A stretch of DNA of 37,806 bases from Azoarcus sp. (GCA_031285965.1 JAITVD010000078.1:1-37806), one strand, 5' to 3'; counted from the stretch's first letter, positions 27,073 through 37,011 are shown. The notes: generated by a model from the sequence alone, not told the origin. Program-made: numbers and translations.

Positions 27073-27774
27073 TCAGGGCAAGGTTCGGTATCGGGTTGGG
27101 TCGTCGATGTTCGCGGCCATGAACCCGTCATGACGCAGGCGGCACGCATCGCAATGGCCGCAGGCTTGCCCTTCGGCATCTGCTTGGTAGCACGAAACGG
27201 TTATCCCGTAATCAATCCCGAGAGCCGTTCCCTGAAGGATGATTTCAGCCTTGGAAAGTCCGATCAGTGGCGCGTGGATGGTGAGCGGTCGGCCATTGAT
27301 GCCCGCCTTGGTCGCCAGCCGCGCCATCGCTTGGAAAGCCGCGATAAATTCCGGTCGGCAATCGGGATAGCCGGAATAATCCACGGCATTGACTCCGATA
27401 AAAATGTCGTACGCGCCAAGCGCCTCAGCCCAAGCCAGCGCCATCGACAGCATGACGGTATTGCGGGCGGGGACGTAGGTGACGGGAATTTCGTCGCCTT
27501 CCCGGTCTTCGGGGATGGCGATGCCGGGGTCGGTGAGCGCGGAACCGCCGAACTGGCCGAGATCGGCTCGTGCCAGACGGTGCTCATGCGCCCCCAGCGC
27601 GGCGGCGACGCGGCTCGCGGCGGCAATTTCAGCGGCGTGGCGCTGGCCATAGGCTACCGATAGGGCATGGCACTCGAAGCCTTGCTGTCGGGCAAGCGCG
27701 AGGCAGGTTGCGGAATCAAGCCCCCCTGAAAGCAGGATGACGGCGCGTGGCGGAGAGGGGATATCGTGTTTCAC
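27073..27774 (-). CDS. queC: 7-cyano-7-deazaguanine (preQ0) synthase
   Basis: QueC converts 7-carboxy-7-deazaguanine to preQ0 with ATP and ammonia, for queuosine. The 233 residues have the PP-loop [10 protein letters not shown] (14-23), [10 protein letters not shown] and [13 protein letters not shown] zinc site is formed by Cys195, Cys205, Cys208 and Cys211 (SCYQ...CGHCDAC). It follows queE by 41 bp, the substrate-forming enzyme. A CCGCCC/GGGCGG hairpin at 27006-27020 lies downstream but lacks a good U tract. Confidence 0.96.
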   Translation of the reverse strand: MKHDIPSPPRAVILLSGGLDSATCLALARQQGFECHALSVAYGQRHAAEIAAASRVAAALGAHEHRLARADLGQFGGSALTDPGIAIPEDREGDEIPVTYVPARNTVMLSMALAWAEALGAYDIFIGVNAVDYSGYPDCRPEFIAAFQAMARLATKAGINGRPLTIHAPLIGLSKAEIILQGTALGIDYGITVSCYQADAEGQACGHCDACRLRHDGFMAANIDDPTRYRTLP

Positions 27775-27815
27775 GGGCTTCTGGATGGCGGCGCTGCTGG
27801 GCTGGAATGGGCGCG

Positions 27816-28472
27816 TTACCGCCCTTTAACGTCTTTCCACAGCACTTTGTGCAACTGAATCTGAAAACGTACCGAGAGGCGGTCGCGCACGATCCATTCA
27901 GCCAGCCGCACGGGTTCGAGCCGTCCGGCTGCCGGTGCCAGCAATACCGGACAGCGTTCCGTCAGGCGCAGGGATGAAAGCTGCTGACGCGCCCACTGAT
28001 AGTCGTCCTCATCAGCGACGACGATTTTTATTTCGTCTTGGGTGGTCAGGAGCGGGACGTTCTCGTAACGGTTGCGTCCGTGTTCGCCCGAACCGGGCGC
28101 TTTGAGGTCGACGATCCGGGACACCCTCGGGTCGATGCCGCCAATGTCAAGCGCCCCGCTGGTTTCTAGAGAGACCGAATAACCGGTATCGCACAGGGCT
28201 TTGAGCAGTGCCGGAGTGGCCGCTTGGGAAAGCGGTTCACCGCCCGTTACGCAGACGTAGTGCAGCGCATGCTCCGCAACGTCGTCGAGTATCGTTTCGA
28301 TGTCGAGGATTTCTCCGCCGGAAAAGGCGTATTCGGTATCGCACCAGACGCAGCGCAAAGGGCAGCCGGTCAGGCGCACGAACACCGTGGGCAGCCCCGC
28401 CCGCGTCGACTCTCCCTGCAATGAAGCAAAGATTTCAGAAACGCGCAGCGAGAAGGATTCCCCGGGGGGCAT
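27816..28472 (-). CDS. queE: 7-carboxy-7-deazaguanine synthase (radical SAM)
   Basis: QueE rearranges 6-carboxytetrahydropterin to 7-carboxy-7-deazaguanine. The 218 residues have [20 protein letters not shown], the radical-SAM cluster cysteines in CPLRCVWC (Cys37, Cys41, Cys44), the SAM-binding CVTGGEPL, and SLETSGA. The start lies 3 bp after the cpoB stop, which places the queuosine genes at the end of the Tol-Pal operon, as in many betaproteobacteria. Confidence 0.96.
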   Translation of the reverse strand: MPPGESFSLRVSEIFASLQGESTRAGLPTVFVRLTGCPLRCVWCDTEYAFSGGEILDIETILDDVAEHALHYVCVTGGEPLSQAATPALLKALCDTGYSVSLETSGALDIGGIDPRVSRIVDLKAPGSGEHGRNRYENVPLLTTQDEIKIVVADEDDYQWARQQLSSLRLTERCPVLLAPAAGRLEPVRLAEWIVRDRLSVRFQIQLHKVLWKDVKGR

Positions 28473-28475
28473 CGT

Positions 28476-29204
28476 TCAACGTGTCGCTGAAGAGGAGAGA
28501 TGCTGCTTGGCTGTTTGAGCCGCGTTGGACGAAGGATAGCGGCTAATCAGGGATTGCAGCGTCTGCCGAGCGCCTCGACGGTCGTTGATGGCAAGCTGCC
28601 CGTTGGCCAAGCCAAGCATGGCATCGGGCGCGACCGAACTTTTTGGCCAGCGGGCAAGCACGGTATTGAAGTACTTGTTTGAGGCCGCTAGGTTTTTGGT
28701 CTGCAACGCAGCGGTTCCAGCCCAGAAATGGGCATCGGGCAGACTGGCGCTATCCGGGTTGTTGTTGATGTATTGGTCGAGTTCGGCTAGGGCTTCGGCG
28801 GCTTTCCCTTCTTTCAAAAAGCCGAGCGCCGTATCGTAATTGCCCCCGCCTGGGGCGGTTGAACCGCCCTGTTGGGTTGGTGCGGCGGCTTGCGAGTTCG
28901 TCTCAAGCTGCCGCGTCCGGTTGTCGAGGTCGACATAAAAATCGCGCTGTCGGGTTTTGATCGATTCGATTTCGTTCGTCAAAACCTCATTCTGCCCGCG
29001 CAAGCGAGCCAGTTCCGCGCGTATTTCCTCAAGTTGGTTGGCCAGCTCGAATTGCCCGTTTGAAACGGTATCGAGCCGACCCTGAAATTCCTGCTTCAGA
29101 CCATTGATCTGCTGGCGGGCTTCCGCGTCATCGAACAGACCCGCTTGCGCAGGCCCAGCCAGAAAGATCGCGGCAAACGCCGCCAAAGGCAGGAGATGTT
29201 TCAT
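28476..29204 (-). CDS. cpoB: cell division coordinator CpoB (YbgF)
   Basis: This periplasmic protein links peptidoglycan synthesis with Tol-Pal constriction of the outer membrane. The 242 residues have a signal peptide ending GPAQA, an N-terminal trimerising coiled coil (about 30-100), a Q/G/P-rich linker (about 105-125), and three TPR-like repeats (about 125-240; YDTALGFLKEGKAAEALAEL, PDAHFWAGTAALQ and PDAMLGLANGQLA). It lies 3 bp after pal. Confidence 0.94.
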   Translation of the reverse strand: MKHLLPLAAFAAIFLAGPAQAGLFDDAEARQQINGLKQEFQGRLDTVSNGQFELANQLEEIRAELARLRGQNEVLTNEIESIKTRQRDFYVDLDNRTRQLETNSQAAAPTQQGGSTAPGGGNYDTALGFLKEGKAAEALAELDQYINNNPDSASLPDAHFWAGTAALQTKNLAASNKYFNTVLARWPKSSVAPDAMLGLANGQLAINDRRGARQTLQSLISRYPSSNAAQTAKQHLSSSATR

Positions 29205-29207
29205 TGT

Positions 29208-29717
29208 TCACCTTAAATAGACAAAATCGCCACGGCGGTTTTGAGCGTAACACGATTCCGAACCCGCTGTGCAGCGCGGCTGTTCTTCGCCCAAGCTGAC
29301 GGCCTCGATCTGCACATCGTTTGTGCCTTGCATTCTGAGGGCACGGCGCACGGCTTCAGCCCGCTTTTGGCCAAGGGCAAGATTGTACTCGCGGCTGCCA
29401 CGTTCGTCCGCGCTTCCCTGAATGGTCACTTTACGAACGGACTGCTGAGCCAAGAGCTTGGCGTGGGCTTCGATCACCGGGCGGGCATCGGAACGGATGA
29501 CATAGCTGTCGTAATCGAAGAAAACGCTGTTTCTGGAGGGATCCCTTGCCCAGTCGGGCAGGTCGCTGGCGTTGTTCCTTGGTGGCACGGTCACGGTTTT
29601 CACGCCCGCGTTTTGTTGCATGTTTGCATCATCCACCGCTGCGGTGTCGGCCTGCGGGTCAGATTGGCAAGCGGCCAAAGCGAGAACCAAGAGGGAAGGC
29701 AATAACAGTTTTTTCAT
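29208..29717 (-). CDS. pal: peptidoglycan-associated lipoprotein Pal
   Basis: Pal is an outer-membrane lipoprotein that binds peptidoglycan and TolB. The 169 residues have a lipoprotein signal with lipobox LAAC (Cys17). A short linker and an OmpA-like domain follow (FFDYDSYVIRSDARPVIEAH, then GSADERGSREYNLALGQKRA) with the peptidoglycan-binding Asp and Arg. An RNRRGDFVYLR end resembles the family. Order tolB-pal-cpoB is canonical. Confidence 0.96.
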   Translation of the reverse strand: MKKLLLPSLLVLALAACQSDPQADTAAVDDANMQQNAGVKTVTVPPRNNASDLPDWARDPSRNSVFFDYDSYVIRSDARPVIEAHAKLLAQQSVRKVTIQGSADERGSREYNLALGQKRAEAVRRALRMQGTNDVQIEAVSLGEEQPRCTAGSESCYAQNRRGDFVYLR

Positions 29718-29753
29718 GGTGATGACTCCGGTAAGTGAAACAAAACAGAAAGT

Positions 29754-31082
29754 TTACTTTTGCAACGGACCCCAAGCAGGTTCCCGCACATCGGCGGCTT
29801 GTATCGAAAGACGCTGCCTAACTCGGCCATCGGCGGATACCGCTGACAGCATGCCTTTGCCTCCGACTTCAGTGGCATAGAGGATCATGTTGCTGTTGGG
29901 GGCAAAACTGGGCGATTCGTCACGCGACGAATCGGTGAGTATCGTTGTCTGGCGGCTGGACAAATCCATGACGGCAACCCGGAAGTGTCCGCCACTGTTG
30001 GTGATGAAAGCCAGCCTCTTGCCGTCGGCGGAGGGGCGCGGCGACACGTTGTAGGCGCTCTCAAAGGTGATGCGCTCAACGCTGCCGCTGCTGACATTGA
30101 GCCGATAGATTTGCGGCGCGCCGTTGCGATCAGACGTGAAGTAGACGGATTGACCATCGGATGACCAAGCCGGTTCGGTGTCGATGCCGGGGGATGTCGC
30201 CAGCCGACGCGCACCGGAACCATCGGCGTTGATGACGTAAAGCTGCGACAAGCCGTCTTTGGTAAGAACCACCGCGAGCCGCCGACCGTCTGGTGCCCAA
30301 GCTGGCGCAGAGTTGGAGCCTTTGAAATTGGCCAAGACCCTGCGTTGCCCGGTTGCGAGCGCGTGGACATAGATGACGGGTTTCTGAGCCTCGAACGAAA
30401 CGTAGGCAATCTGCTGGCCGTCCGGCGACCACGCGGGCGAGATGATCGACTCGGGAGAACGCAGCGCCGTTTGGGCGTTCATGCCGTCGGAATCGGCAAT
30501 GTGCAGTTCGTACCGCTGCCTGTTTTTAACGACGTAGGCGATGCGGGTGGCGAAATAACCAGGGATGCCAGTAAGTTTTTCGTAAATGAAATCGGCGATA
30601 CGGTGTCCGGTAATCCGATAGTGCGCCGACGACATTTTCAGCGCCATTCCGCCCAGATCGGATTTTGAGTCTGCGGCACGGGTCGCGTCGAAGAGGCGAA
30701 AGCGGATTTCATAGCGCCCGTCAGGCGAAGCGACGACTGAGGCGGCCAGCACCGCATCGGCTCCACGCGCCGCCATTGCGGCGAGATCGGGAACCCTCGA
30801 TTCAGGAACCGTCAGGGGGCCAAGGTCGATGAGCTTGAACAGGCCGCTGCGTTCGAGGTCGGCGCGAACGACTTCAGAGACGGAATTCGGCAAGCTGCCT
30901 TCGTTCTCGAAGACAGGGACGATGATCTGAAGAGGAGCGCCGCCAGAGCCTGTGACCGTGATGTCTAGCGTATCTTGCGCATGTGAGGCGATCCCCGAAG
31001 CGCCTAGAAGAAAGACGCAGATCAACCGAAAAAGATGGACGAAAATGGCACGGGCAGGGAAGGAAATAATGGCGTTTTTCAT
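29754..31082 (-). CDS. tolB: Tol-Pal system periplasmic protein TolB
   Basis: The ATG at 31082 gives 442 residues with a signal peptide (FRLICVFLLGASGIASHA); an upstream in-frame ATG at 31118 lies next to the -10 box and is rejected. The N-terminal domain (about 30-165) binds partners. Five PD40 beta-propeller blades follow, marked by SPAWSPDGQQIAYVS, APAWAPDGRRLAVV, EPAWSSDGQSVYFTS, SPRPSADGKRLAFIT and SPSFAPNSNMILYAT. TolB relays TolA-driven energy to Pal. A 198-bp gap with its own promoter separates it from tolA. Confidence 0.95.
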   Translation of the reverse strand: MKNAIISFPARAIFVHLFRLICVFLLGASGIASHAQDTLDITVTGSGGAPLQIIVPVFENEGSLPNSVSEVVRADLERSGLFKLIDLGPLTVPESRVPDLAAMAARGADAVLAASVVASPDGRYEIRFRLFDATRAADSKSDLGGMALKMSSAHYRITGHRIADFIYEKLTGIPGYFATRIAYVVKNRQRYELHIADSDGMNAQTALRSPESIISPAWSPDGQQIAYVSFEAQKPVIYVHALATGQRRVLANFKGSNSAPAWAPDGRRLAVVLTKDGLSQLYVINADGSGARRLATSPGIDTEPAWSSDGQSVYFTSDRNGAPQIYRLNVSSGSVERITFESAYNVSPRPSADGKRLAFITNSGGHFRVAVMDLSSRQTTILTDSSRDESPSFAPNSNMILYATEVGGKGMLSAVSADGRVRQRLSIQAADVREPAWGPLQK

Positions 31083-31107
31083 GGCGCAGTATGTTAAGAG
31101 AGAGGCA

Positions 31108-31135
31108 ATTATACTCAAAATATGTATTTTGAACA
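31108..31135 (-). promoter_or_regulatory. promoter upstream of tolB
   Basis: A perfect minus-strand TATAAT occupies 31108-31113. A weak TGTTCA at 31130-31135 with a 16-bp spacer could be the -35 box. The predicted start near 31101 leaves about a 20-nt leader before the tolB ATG at 31082. A separate promoter for tolB-pal-cpoB is known in E. coli. Confidence 0.45.
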
Positions 31136-31175
31136 GTTATCAAGCTCAAATTTCATCGTTTAATGAAAACCTAAA

Positions 31176-31200
31176 CCCTCTTTCAGGCTATGCCAGAGGG
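31176..31200 (-). terminator. possible terminator or attenuator between tolA and tolB
   Basis: CCCTCT (31176-31181) and AGAGGG (31195-31200) form a stem, with an inner AGGC/GCC pairing. On the minus strand it is followed by TTTAGGTTTT. It could partly end the tolQRA transcript. The remainder of 31083-31280 shows no gene. Confidence 0.4.
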
Positions 31201-31280
31201 CATTTTGCGAGGAAATAAAGGAGCCGGGGCTGGTTAAAAAAATGTCCGATAAATGAGACAGGCAGAGTAAAAAAAGCGTT

Positions 31281-32114
31281 TCATTCTTCCAGCGGGCGGA
31301 AAGTGACTTCGAGCCTGCGCCTGAACAGGGCAGGGTTGTCGGGCGGGGGCAACGGGTCGGATTTGCGGATGGCGCGTTCAATGGCTTCGTCGAGAGCCTT
31401 GTTGCCCGAGGATTGCTTGAGCTTGACGTTCACGACTTCGCCGCCCCTGCTGCCCAATACCTGTTCGATTTCAAACACGGCGCTTGGGTTGCCGGATATG
31501 CCGGGAGGCGTGGCTAAATTACGACGAACCTTGCTCGCAATGGCGTTGCGGTAAGCGTCGAGTTCGCCGGGGCTGCCTCCGCCCGCGCCCGCTTGGCGAT
31601 TTTGCCCCTGCTGCCCGTCTCCCAAAATATCGCTGACTTTTTTTGCTTCGGCATGGCGCTCAATGGCCTGATCGAGTTTTTTGTCAAGAAGGTCGATCGG
31701 CTTGAGGGGGGCTTCGGGAGGTTTCGGCTTCGGTTTTGGCTCAGGCTTCGGTTTCGGCTTGGGTTCAGGTTTCTTTTCTGGTTTTGGCGGCTTTTTTGGC
31801 TCGGTTTTTTTAGGCTCCGACTTTTTCGTGGCGATCTCGGGCTTTGGCTGCTCCTTTGGAGGCTCGGGCTTGGGGGGTTCCTCTATTTTAGGTTCTGGTT
31901 TCGGCGGCTCGGGCGGAGGCGGGGGCGCGGGAGCAGACGCAGAAGGCGCACCGACCAGGCCGACTTCGAGCGAACCCGATGGTGCGCTTTGCCAGTTGAT
32001 TCCAACGAGCAGGAAAGCCAGCAATCCAATGTGGACACCAATGGTAAGCGCGAGCGACAGGAATCTTCGCGGTGGAGATTGGCGAGGGCGGTTGTCTGGC
32101 CGGAAATCGTTCAT
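31281..32114 (-). CDS. tolA: Tol system protein TolA
   Basis: TolA is anchored in the inner membrane and spans the periplasm to reach TolB and Pal. The 277 residues have one membrane segment (about 18-40, LALTIGVHIGLLAFLLVGI) and a long Pro/Lys/Glu-rich region (about 60-140; repeated KPEPKP units) in place of the Ala-rich helix of E. coli TolA. A C-terminal TonB-like domain (about 180-277) contains YRNAIASKVRRNLATPPGISG. The ATG overlaps the tolR stop by 4 bases. The Pro/Lys rod makes it look TonB-like, but the operon identifies it as TolA. Confidence 0.93.
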   Translation of the reverse strand: MNDFRPDNRPRQSPPRRFLSLALTIGVHIGLLAFLLVGINWQSAPSGSLEVGLVGAPSASAPAPPPPPEPPKPEPKIEEPPKPEPPKEQPKPEIATKKSEPKKTEPKKPPKPEKKPEPKPKPKPEPKPKPKPPEAPLKPIDLLDKKLDQAIERHAEAKKVSDILGDGQQGQNRQAGAGGGSPGELDAYRNAIASKVRRNLATPPGISGNPSAVFEIEQVLGSRGGEVVNVKLKQSSGNKALDEAIERAIRKSDPLPPPDNPALFRRRLEVTFRPLEE

Positions 32115-32518
32115 TTACCTGCGTTGCCTGACCTTGTTTGTAGGCTGATTTTTTTGACGCCTTCCCCACGCGCCGCTTCAAGCACGTCGATGACTTTCTG
32201 GTATGAGATGTCTTTGTCCGCAGCGACGAGGATGGGCGTGTCGGATTGGATCAATTTTTTTACTTCTCTCGAAAAGTCGGTGAACTTAAGCGGGACGGCT
32301 TTGTCGCTGGCCGTGCGCTTTAGGGCAAGTTTTCCGTCTTTGTCGATTTCGATGATTGCGGCCTCCACTGGCGGCGCGGCCAGATGTCCCGCAGAGGGTA
32401 CCTCGATGTTGCCAGACTGCATCATGGGGGATGTCACCATGAAGATGACCAGCAGCACCAGCATCACGTCGATATAGGGAACGACGTTGATTTCATTTTT
32501 CTGGCGGCGTTGGCGCAT
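32111..32518 (-). CDS. tolR: Tol system proton-channel subunit TolR (ExbD family)
   Basis: The 135-residue protein has a single membrane segment (about 15-35). It contains VVPYIDVMLVLLVIFMV, whose aspartate is the conserved proton-motive-force residue of ExbD/TolR/MotB-type stators. A periplasmic domain with DTPILVAADKDISYQKVIDVL follows. It works with TolQ to energise TolA. Only 15 bp separate it from tolQ. Confidence 0.95.
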   Translation of the reverse strand: MRQRRQKNEINVVPYIDVMLVLLVIFMVTSPMMQSGNIEVPSAGHLAAPPVEAAIIEIDKDGKLALKRTASDKAVPLKFTDFSREVKKLIQSDTPILVAADKDISYQKVIDVLEAARGEGVKKISLQTRSGNAGK

Positions 32519-32533
32519 GGGAGGAGGGCGGTT

Positions 32534-33208
32534 TCAGCGCAAGTTGCGTTGGAGGATATTGGAGAACTCCTCTATGAAGCTCTCGAAGCGGATGCCGAGC
32601 CGATCAATGTCATGGGCGAAGCGGTTGTAAGCTACCACAGCGGGAATGGCGGCGAAAAGACCGATTGCCGTGGCGATCAGGGCTTCGGCGATGCCGGGGG
32701 CGACATGCGCCAGCGTGGCCGAGCCGACGTTGGATAGCCCCCGGAAGGCGTTCATGATGCCCCATACCGTGCCGAACAATCCGATGTAGGGCGAAACGGA
32801 ACCGACCGAGGCGAGGAAGGCGAGATGGGCATCGAGATCGTCGACCTCGCGCTGGTAGGTGGCGCGCATTGCGCGGCGGGAACCGTCGATGGTGGCGGCG
32901 TTGTCATGGCTCTTACCGCGCAGTTTGGTGAATTCGCGGTATCCGGCCTCGAAAATCCGTTCCATGCCCCCGCTGCGGAAACGCCCGCCCGCCGCCGCTT
33001 GGTACATCAGGTCAAGGTCGCCGCCGCTCCAGAAGTCGCGCTCGAACCTGTTGGCCTTGGATTGCGCGGAATTGATCTGGAACCATTTGCGGAATATCCA
33101 GTACCACGATATGACAGAAAGCGAGGCCAGCAAGCCCATGACGACCTTGACGAGCAGGCTGGCCTGCATGACCAGTTCGATGAAGGAAAGATTGGCGGCA
33201 GGATTCAT
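32534..33208 (-). CDS. tolQ: Tol system stator protein TolQ (ExbB/MotA family)
   Basis: From ATG 33208 the protein has 224 residues beginning MNPAANLSFIELVMQASLLV. Three membrane segments lie near 10-35, 125-150 and 165-190, with the conserved GLFGTVWGIMNAF and GIAEALIATAIGLFAAIPAVVAYN. The cytoplasmic loop lies between the first two. The start codon overlaps the ybgC stop (ATGA). The upstream in-frame start at 33253 is rejected on family length. Confidence 0.95.
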   Translation of the reverse strand: MNPAANLSFIELVMQASLLVKVVMGLLASLSVISWYWIFRKWFQINSAQSKANRFERDFWSGGDLDLMYQAAAGGRFRSGGMERIFEAGYREFTKLRGKSHDNAATIDGSRRAMRATYQREVDDLDAHLAFLASVGSVSPYIGLFGTVWGIMNAFRGLSNVGSATLAHVAPGIAEALIATAIGLFAAIPAVVAYNRFAHDIDRLGIRFESFIEEFSNILQRNLR

Positions 33209-33639
33209 CAGGATGAGAGTGGTGAGAGTTGGGCGCGTACCGCGTCCGGCCAAGGGATTGGGCGGCCAGCGGCGGATGAGACGGAAACGATTTTAACTTC
33301 GGCGGTAAATAGCAACTTGTCCTCGCGGAAAATTCGCTGGGAGAATAACACACTGACATTCCGCATGTCATGGATGGTGCTCTCCACGGTCAGGCTGTCA
33401 TCGAGTCGGGCAGGGGCGAGGTAGTCGGCCCGCACATGGCGCACGACGAAAAGCGCGCCGCGCTCCGCGAGCAAACGTTGCTGCTCAACGCCAAGCGCCC
33501 GCAGCCATTCGGTGCGCGCACGCTCGCAAAAACGCAGGTAATTGGCGTAATACACAACACCGCCCGCATCGGTATCCTCGTAATAAACGCGCACGGGAAA
33601 AACAAAAGCGGGCGGCGGTGGCGGAAGGCTCGTGTGCAT
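33208..33639 (-). CDS. ybgC: YbgC-type acyl-CoA thioesterase
   Basis: This hot-dog-fold protein hydrolyses acyl-CoA and is the usual first gene of tol-pal operons. The 143 residues include the active-site motif YYEDTDAGGVVYYANYLRF (about 19-37; catalytic Asp about 24) and ERARTEWLRALG. It is the likely first gene of the ybgC-tolQRAB-pal-cpoB-queE-queC unit. The 223 bp upstream, shared with the divergent STAS-like gene, show no clear operator. Confidence 0.92.
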   Translation of the reverse strand: MHTSLPPPPPAFVFPVRVYYEDTDAGGVVYYANYLRFCERARTEWLRALGVEQQRLLAERGALFVVRHVRADYLAPARLDDSLTVESTIHDMRNVSVLFSQRIFREDKLLFTAEVKIVSVSSAAGRPIPWPDAVRAQLSPLSS

Positions 33640-33862
33640 TCCATTATTCTAGCCGAGAAGGCAGGCCACATAGTAGCTATCGCTAAATTTCAGCTTTACA
33701 GCTTGGAAAGGCGTTTATTTGCTGATTTGGATAAGGAAAGGTGCGGAACGTGACACGGATACTCGCTGCAAAAAATGCGAACTAGGTGCTATCCTTGCTC
33801 ACCTTTGCTTCCCGGCATGTTGGTGCTGACGAACGATTCTGATTTTTGGCAGGTTTCCCGGC

Positions 33863-35020
33863 GTGGCCTTCAACATCAATCCTTTCAAAAAAAGCCAGAC
33901 GAACCCATCGTCGCAATCCATGTTTTCCCGTTCATCCGGTGCGAGCGGGAATGATTCTTCGCCAAAAACAGACCTTTCCGCGCTGGATTTCTCCAATACC
34001 GGCCAGCAGGCCGTCATCGAAGTTACGGAAATCGCAACGGGCATCGGCGTGGTCTATGAAGAAGCGGCGGTGCTTTACGCCAACGGGAACGACCGCGATG
34101 CCGAGCAGCTTCTTACGGCGGTTTTCGACGACCCCACGGCGACAGTCGGCGAAGGGCTTTGGATGATGCTGCTCGACCTCTATCGGCTGACCGGGCAGCG
34201 CGAGCGTTTCGACGCAAGGGTCATCGACTATGCCCGCCGTTTCGAGCGTTCCCCCCCGGCTTGGGAGGATTTGTCGCTCCAGCCCGCAAAGCGGCGTACC
34301 GATGCGGCGGCCTTGATAAACCTGCCCGCCGCGCTGTCCGCGCAGGCATCGCAGCAGCTTCAGCAGCTTTCCGTCATTGCCCGCAAGAGCGGCACGTTGC
34401 GCATCGACCTCGGGCGGGTGCGCTCCATCGACGACCAAGGCTGCTTGCTTGTCAGCCAAACGCTGGCGCAATTGGCTGCCGACCGGGTGAAGCTGACCAT
34501 CTTCAATGCGTCCCGGCTCGTCGATTTGCTCTCGCCCAAGGTCAAGCCTGGCCAGCCCGAGAACCGCGATTACTGGATGCTGATGCTGGAAATGCTGAAG
34601 TACACCGGCGAAAGCTCGCGCTTTGAAGATATGGCGGTCGATTACGCCGTGACTTTTGAGGAATCTCCGCCGTCGTGGGAATCGAAGCAGCCCGCGCTGG
34701 GCGAAGAAGAGTCCGCTGCCAGCGGCGTCCCTTCCGGGCTGAGTGAAGAAGAATTCGCTTTCGACAGCGAGTTGGTCGGCTCATGCAGCGAAACCATCCG
34801 CAAACTGGACGAGTTTGCCTCCGACCGGCAGTCGGTCATTGTCGATTGCTGCCAGTTGCGCCGGGTCGATTTCGTGGCGGCGGGCAGCCTGTTCAACGCG
34901 CTTGCCTCGCTTCAGGCACGCGGCAAGTCCGTCCAGTTGAACAAGGTCAACGCGATGGTCGGCGCGTTGATGCGGGTCATGAGCATCGACCAGGTCGCGC
35001 AGGTGACATTGCGCGGATAA
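33863..35020 (+). CDS. tandem STAS-like domain protein of unknown function
   Basis: The GTG-started 385-residue protein is soluble. After a low-complexity, Ser-rich N-terminus (1-45) comes a short helical, TPR-like part (about 60-130). Two STAS-like modules follow, [21 protein letters not shown] (about 173-193 onward) and [21 protein letters not shown] (about 320-340 onward), each with a strand followed by an [AI]D-type loop and helix. A second TPR-like stretch ([17 protein letters not shown]) repeats the first ([14 protein letters not shown]), so the protein may be an internal duplication. Similar proteins sit next to hslVU in Rhodocyclales, as I recall. The role is unknown; an anti-anti-sigma-like partner role is only one possibility. 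Confidence 0.75.
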   Translation: MAFNINPFKKSQTNPSSQSMFSRSSGASGNDSSPKTDLSALDFSNTGQQAVIEVTEIATGIGVVYEEAAVLYANGNDRDAEQLLTAVFDDPTATVGEGLWMMLLDLYRLTGQRERFDARVIDYARRFERSPPAWEDLSLQPAKRRTDAAALINLPAALSAQASQQLQQLSVIARKSGTLRIDLGRVRSIDDQGCLLVSQTLAQLAADRVKLTIFNASRLVDLLSPKVKPGQPENRDYWMLMLEMLKYTGESSRFEDMAVDYAVTFEESPPSWESKQPALGEEESAASGVPSGLSEEEFAFDSELVGSCSETIRKLDEFASDRQSVIVDCCQLRRVDFVAAGSLFNALASLQARGKSVQLNKVNAMVGALMRVMSIDQVAQVTLRG

Positions 35021-35024
35021 GCGC

Positions 35025-35078
35025 CTTGATACGATGCGCCCTTTCGTCCCCGGACGGATTGCGCCGGTACGGTATAAT
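35025..35078 (+). promoter_or_regulatory. candidate promoters of hslVU
   Basis: CTTGAT (35025-35030) with CCCC starting at 35048 resembles a heat-shock sigma-32 promoter (CTTGAA...CCCCAT). A TATAAT at 35073-35078 could be a housekeeping -10 box, although its -35 region is poor. hslVU is a known sigma-32 regulon member, so the first is attractive but imperfect. Confidence 0.35.
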
Positions 35079-35124
35079 CCCCTCCCTTTTTCTGGACGCG
35101 CGGGCATTTCCCCGAAAAACATTC

Positions 35125-35664
35125 ATGGAACAGTATCGCGGCACGACCATCCTTTCGGTTCGCCGAGGCCGCCATGTCGCGCTGGGCGGCGACGGTCAGG
35201 TCACACTTGGCAACATTGTCATCAAGGCTTCTGCCCGCAAGGTGCGCACGCTTTTTGATGGGCGCATTCTCGCGGGTTTTGCGGGCGGCACGGCGGATGC
35301 CTTCACCTTGTTCGAGCGGTTCGAGGCCAAGCTCGAAAAGCATCAGGGCAATCTGATGCGCAGCGCGGTGGAACTCGCAAAGGATTGGCGCACCGACCGC
35401 ATCTTGCGGCGCTTGGAGGCCATGATCGCCGTGGCGGATTGTGAGCATTCCCTTGTGATTACCGGCAACGGCGACGTGCTCGAACCCGAGCAGGGCATCG
35501 TTGCCATTGGCAGCGGCGGCCCTTACGCGCAGGCCGCCGCGCGGGCGCTGATTGAAAATACCGAACTGACGCCGAAGGAAATCGTCTCGAAATCCTTGGC
35601 GATTGCCGCCGATTTGTGCATTTACACCAACCAGAATCACGTCATCGAGGAATTGGGCGAATGA
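35125..35664 (+). CDS. hslV: ATP-dependent protease subunit HslV
   Basis: HslV is the proteasome-like peptidase of the HslUV complex. The 179 residues begin [15 protein letters not shown], so the catalytic N-terminal threonine would be freed by removing a six-residue propeptide, longer than the single Met in E. coli. AGDG-equivalent [34 protein letters not shown] and [15 protein letters not shown] are all present. Its stop overlaps the hslU start. Confidence 0.96.
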   Translation: MEQYRGTTILSVRRGRHVALGGDGQVTLGNIVIKASARKVRTLFDGRILAGFAGGTADAFTLFERFEAKLEKHQGNLMRSAVELAKDWRTDRILRRLEAMIAVADCEHSLVITGNGDVLEPEQGIVAIGSGGPYAQAAARALIENTELTPKEIVSKSLAIAADLCIYTNQNHVIEELGE

Positions 35665-37001
35665 CCGAAGCCATGAGCCGGATGACTCCGGCAGAAATCG
35701 TCTCCGAACTCGACAAGCATATTGTCGGCCAGCATAAGGCCAAGCGGGTTGTGGCGGTCGCCCTGCGCAGCCGATGGAGGCGGGCGCAGGTGGCGGAGCC
35801 GCTGCGCAGCGAGATTACCCCTAAAAACATTCTCATGATTGGGCCGACTGGCGTGGGCAAGACCGAGATTGCCCGCCGCCTTGCCCGGCTGACGCAAGCG
35901 CCGTTCATCAAGGTTGAAGCGACCAAGTTCACGGAAGTGGGCTATGTTGGGCGCGATGTGGACACGATCATCCGCGATCTGGCAGAAATCGCAGTCAAGG
36001 ACGGGCGCGAGCGAGCCATGCGGCTTGTCCGCGACCGGGCGCTCGACGCCGCCGAGGATAGAGTGCTGGACGCGCTCCTGCCCCCCGCGCGCGAACGCGC
36101 CGAGGACGATGGCATTGCGCAAGACAGCGGCACACGTCAGAAATTCCGAAAAAAACTGCGCGAGGGCGCTCTCGACGAGAAGGAAATCGAGCTTGAAGTT
36201 TCCGCCTCGCTCATGCACGCCGAGATTTTCGCCCCGCCGGGCATGGAAGAACTGACCCAGCAGATTCAAGGCATGTTTCAGAACATGGGGGGCGGCAAAA
36301 AGAAAACGCGCAGGCTGCGGATTGCCGAGGCCATGAAAATCCTGACCGACGAGGAAGCCGCAAAGCTCATCAACGACGACGAAATCAAATCTGATGCCCT
36401 GCTGGCCGTTGAGCAGAACGGCATCGTTTTTCTCGATGAAATCGACAAAATCGCCACCCGTGGCGAAGCGCATGGCGCGGACGTTTCCCGCCAAGGCGTG
36501 CAGCGCGACCTGCTGCCGCTGGTCGAAGGCGCGACTGTTTCGACAAAATATGGCATGGTCAAGACCGACCATGTTCTCTTCATCGCCAGCGGCGCGTTCC
36601 ACCTCTCGCGGCCAAGCGACCTGATTCCCGAATTGCAGGGGCGGTTCCCGATTCGCGTTGAGCTTGATTCGCTGTCCGTGGGGGATTTCGAGCGCATCTT
36701 GACCAGCACCGATGCCTGCCTGACCCGCCAGTATGAAGCCTTGCTCGCTACGGACGGCGTTGCGCTGAGCTTCACGCAGGACGGCATCCGCCGATTGGCG
36801 GAAATCGCCTTTCAGGTCAATGAGCGAACCGAAAATATCGGGGCGCGAAGGCTCTACACCGTGATGGAAAAACTGCTTGAAGAGGTTTCTTTCGAGGCCG
36901 GAAACGGCAAGGCTGGCAAGCTTGTCGTGGATACCGCCTACGTCGACGCCCGCCTGGAAGGCGTGGCGGGGCGCGAGGATCTTGCCCGGTATGTGCTCTG
37001 A
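35661..37001 (+). CDS. hslU: ATP-dependent protease ATPase subunit HslU
   Basis: HslU is the AAA+ unfoldase feeding HslV. The ATG at 35661 overlaps the hslV stop (ATGA) and gives 446 residues. Motifs are Walker [10 protein letters not shown] (about 62-70), [15 protein letters not shown] pore loop, the inserted I domain (about 110-240), Walker [10 protein letters not shown] (about 256-264), FIASGAFH, and sensor 2 [15 protein letters not shown]. The C-terminus ends LARYVL, matching the family tail that inserts into HslV. Confidence 0.97.
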   Translation: MTEAMSRMTPAEIVSELDKHIVGQHKAKRVVAVALRSRWRRAQVAEPLRSEITPKNILMIGPTGVGKTEIARRLARLTQAPFIKVEATKFTEVGYVGRDVDTIIRDLAEIAVKDGRERAMRLVRDRALDAAEDRVLDALLPPARERAEDDGIAQDSGTRQKFRKKLREGALDEKEIELEVSASLMHAEIFAPPGMEELTQQIQGMFQNMGGGKKKTRRLRIAEAMKILTDEEAAKLINDDEIKSDALLAVEQNGIVFLDEIDKIATRGEAHGADVSRQGVQRDLLPLVEGATVSTKYGMVKTDHVLFIASGAFHLSRPSDLIPELQGRFPIRVELDSLSVGDFERILTSTDACLTRQYEALLATDGVALSFTQDGIRRLAEIAFQVNERTENIGARRLYTVMEKLLEEVSFEAGNGKAGKLVVDTAYVDARLEGVAGREDLARYVL

Positions 37002-37011
37002 AAAAACATTA

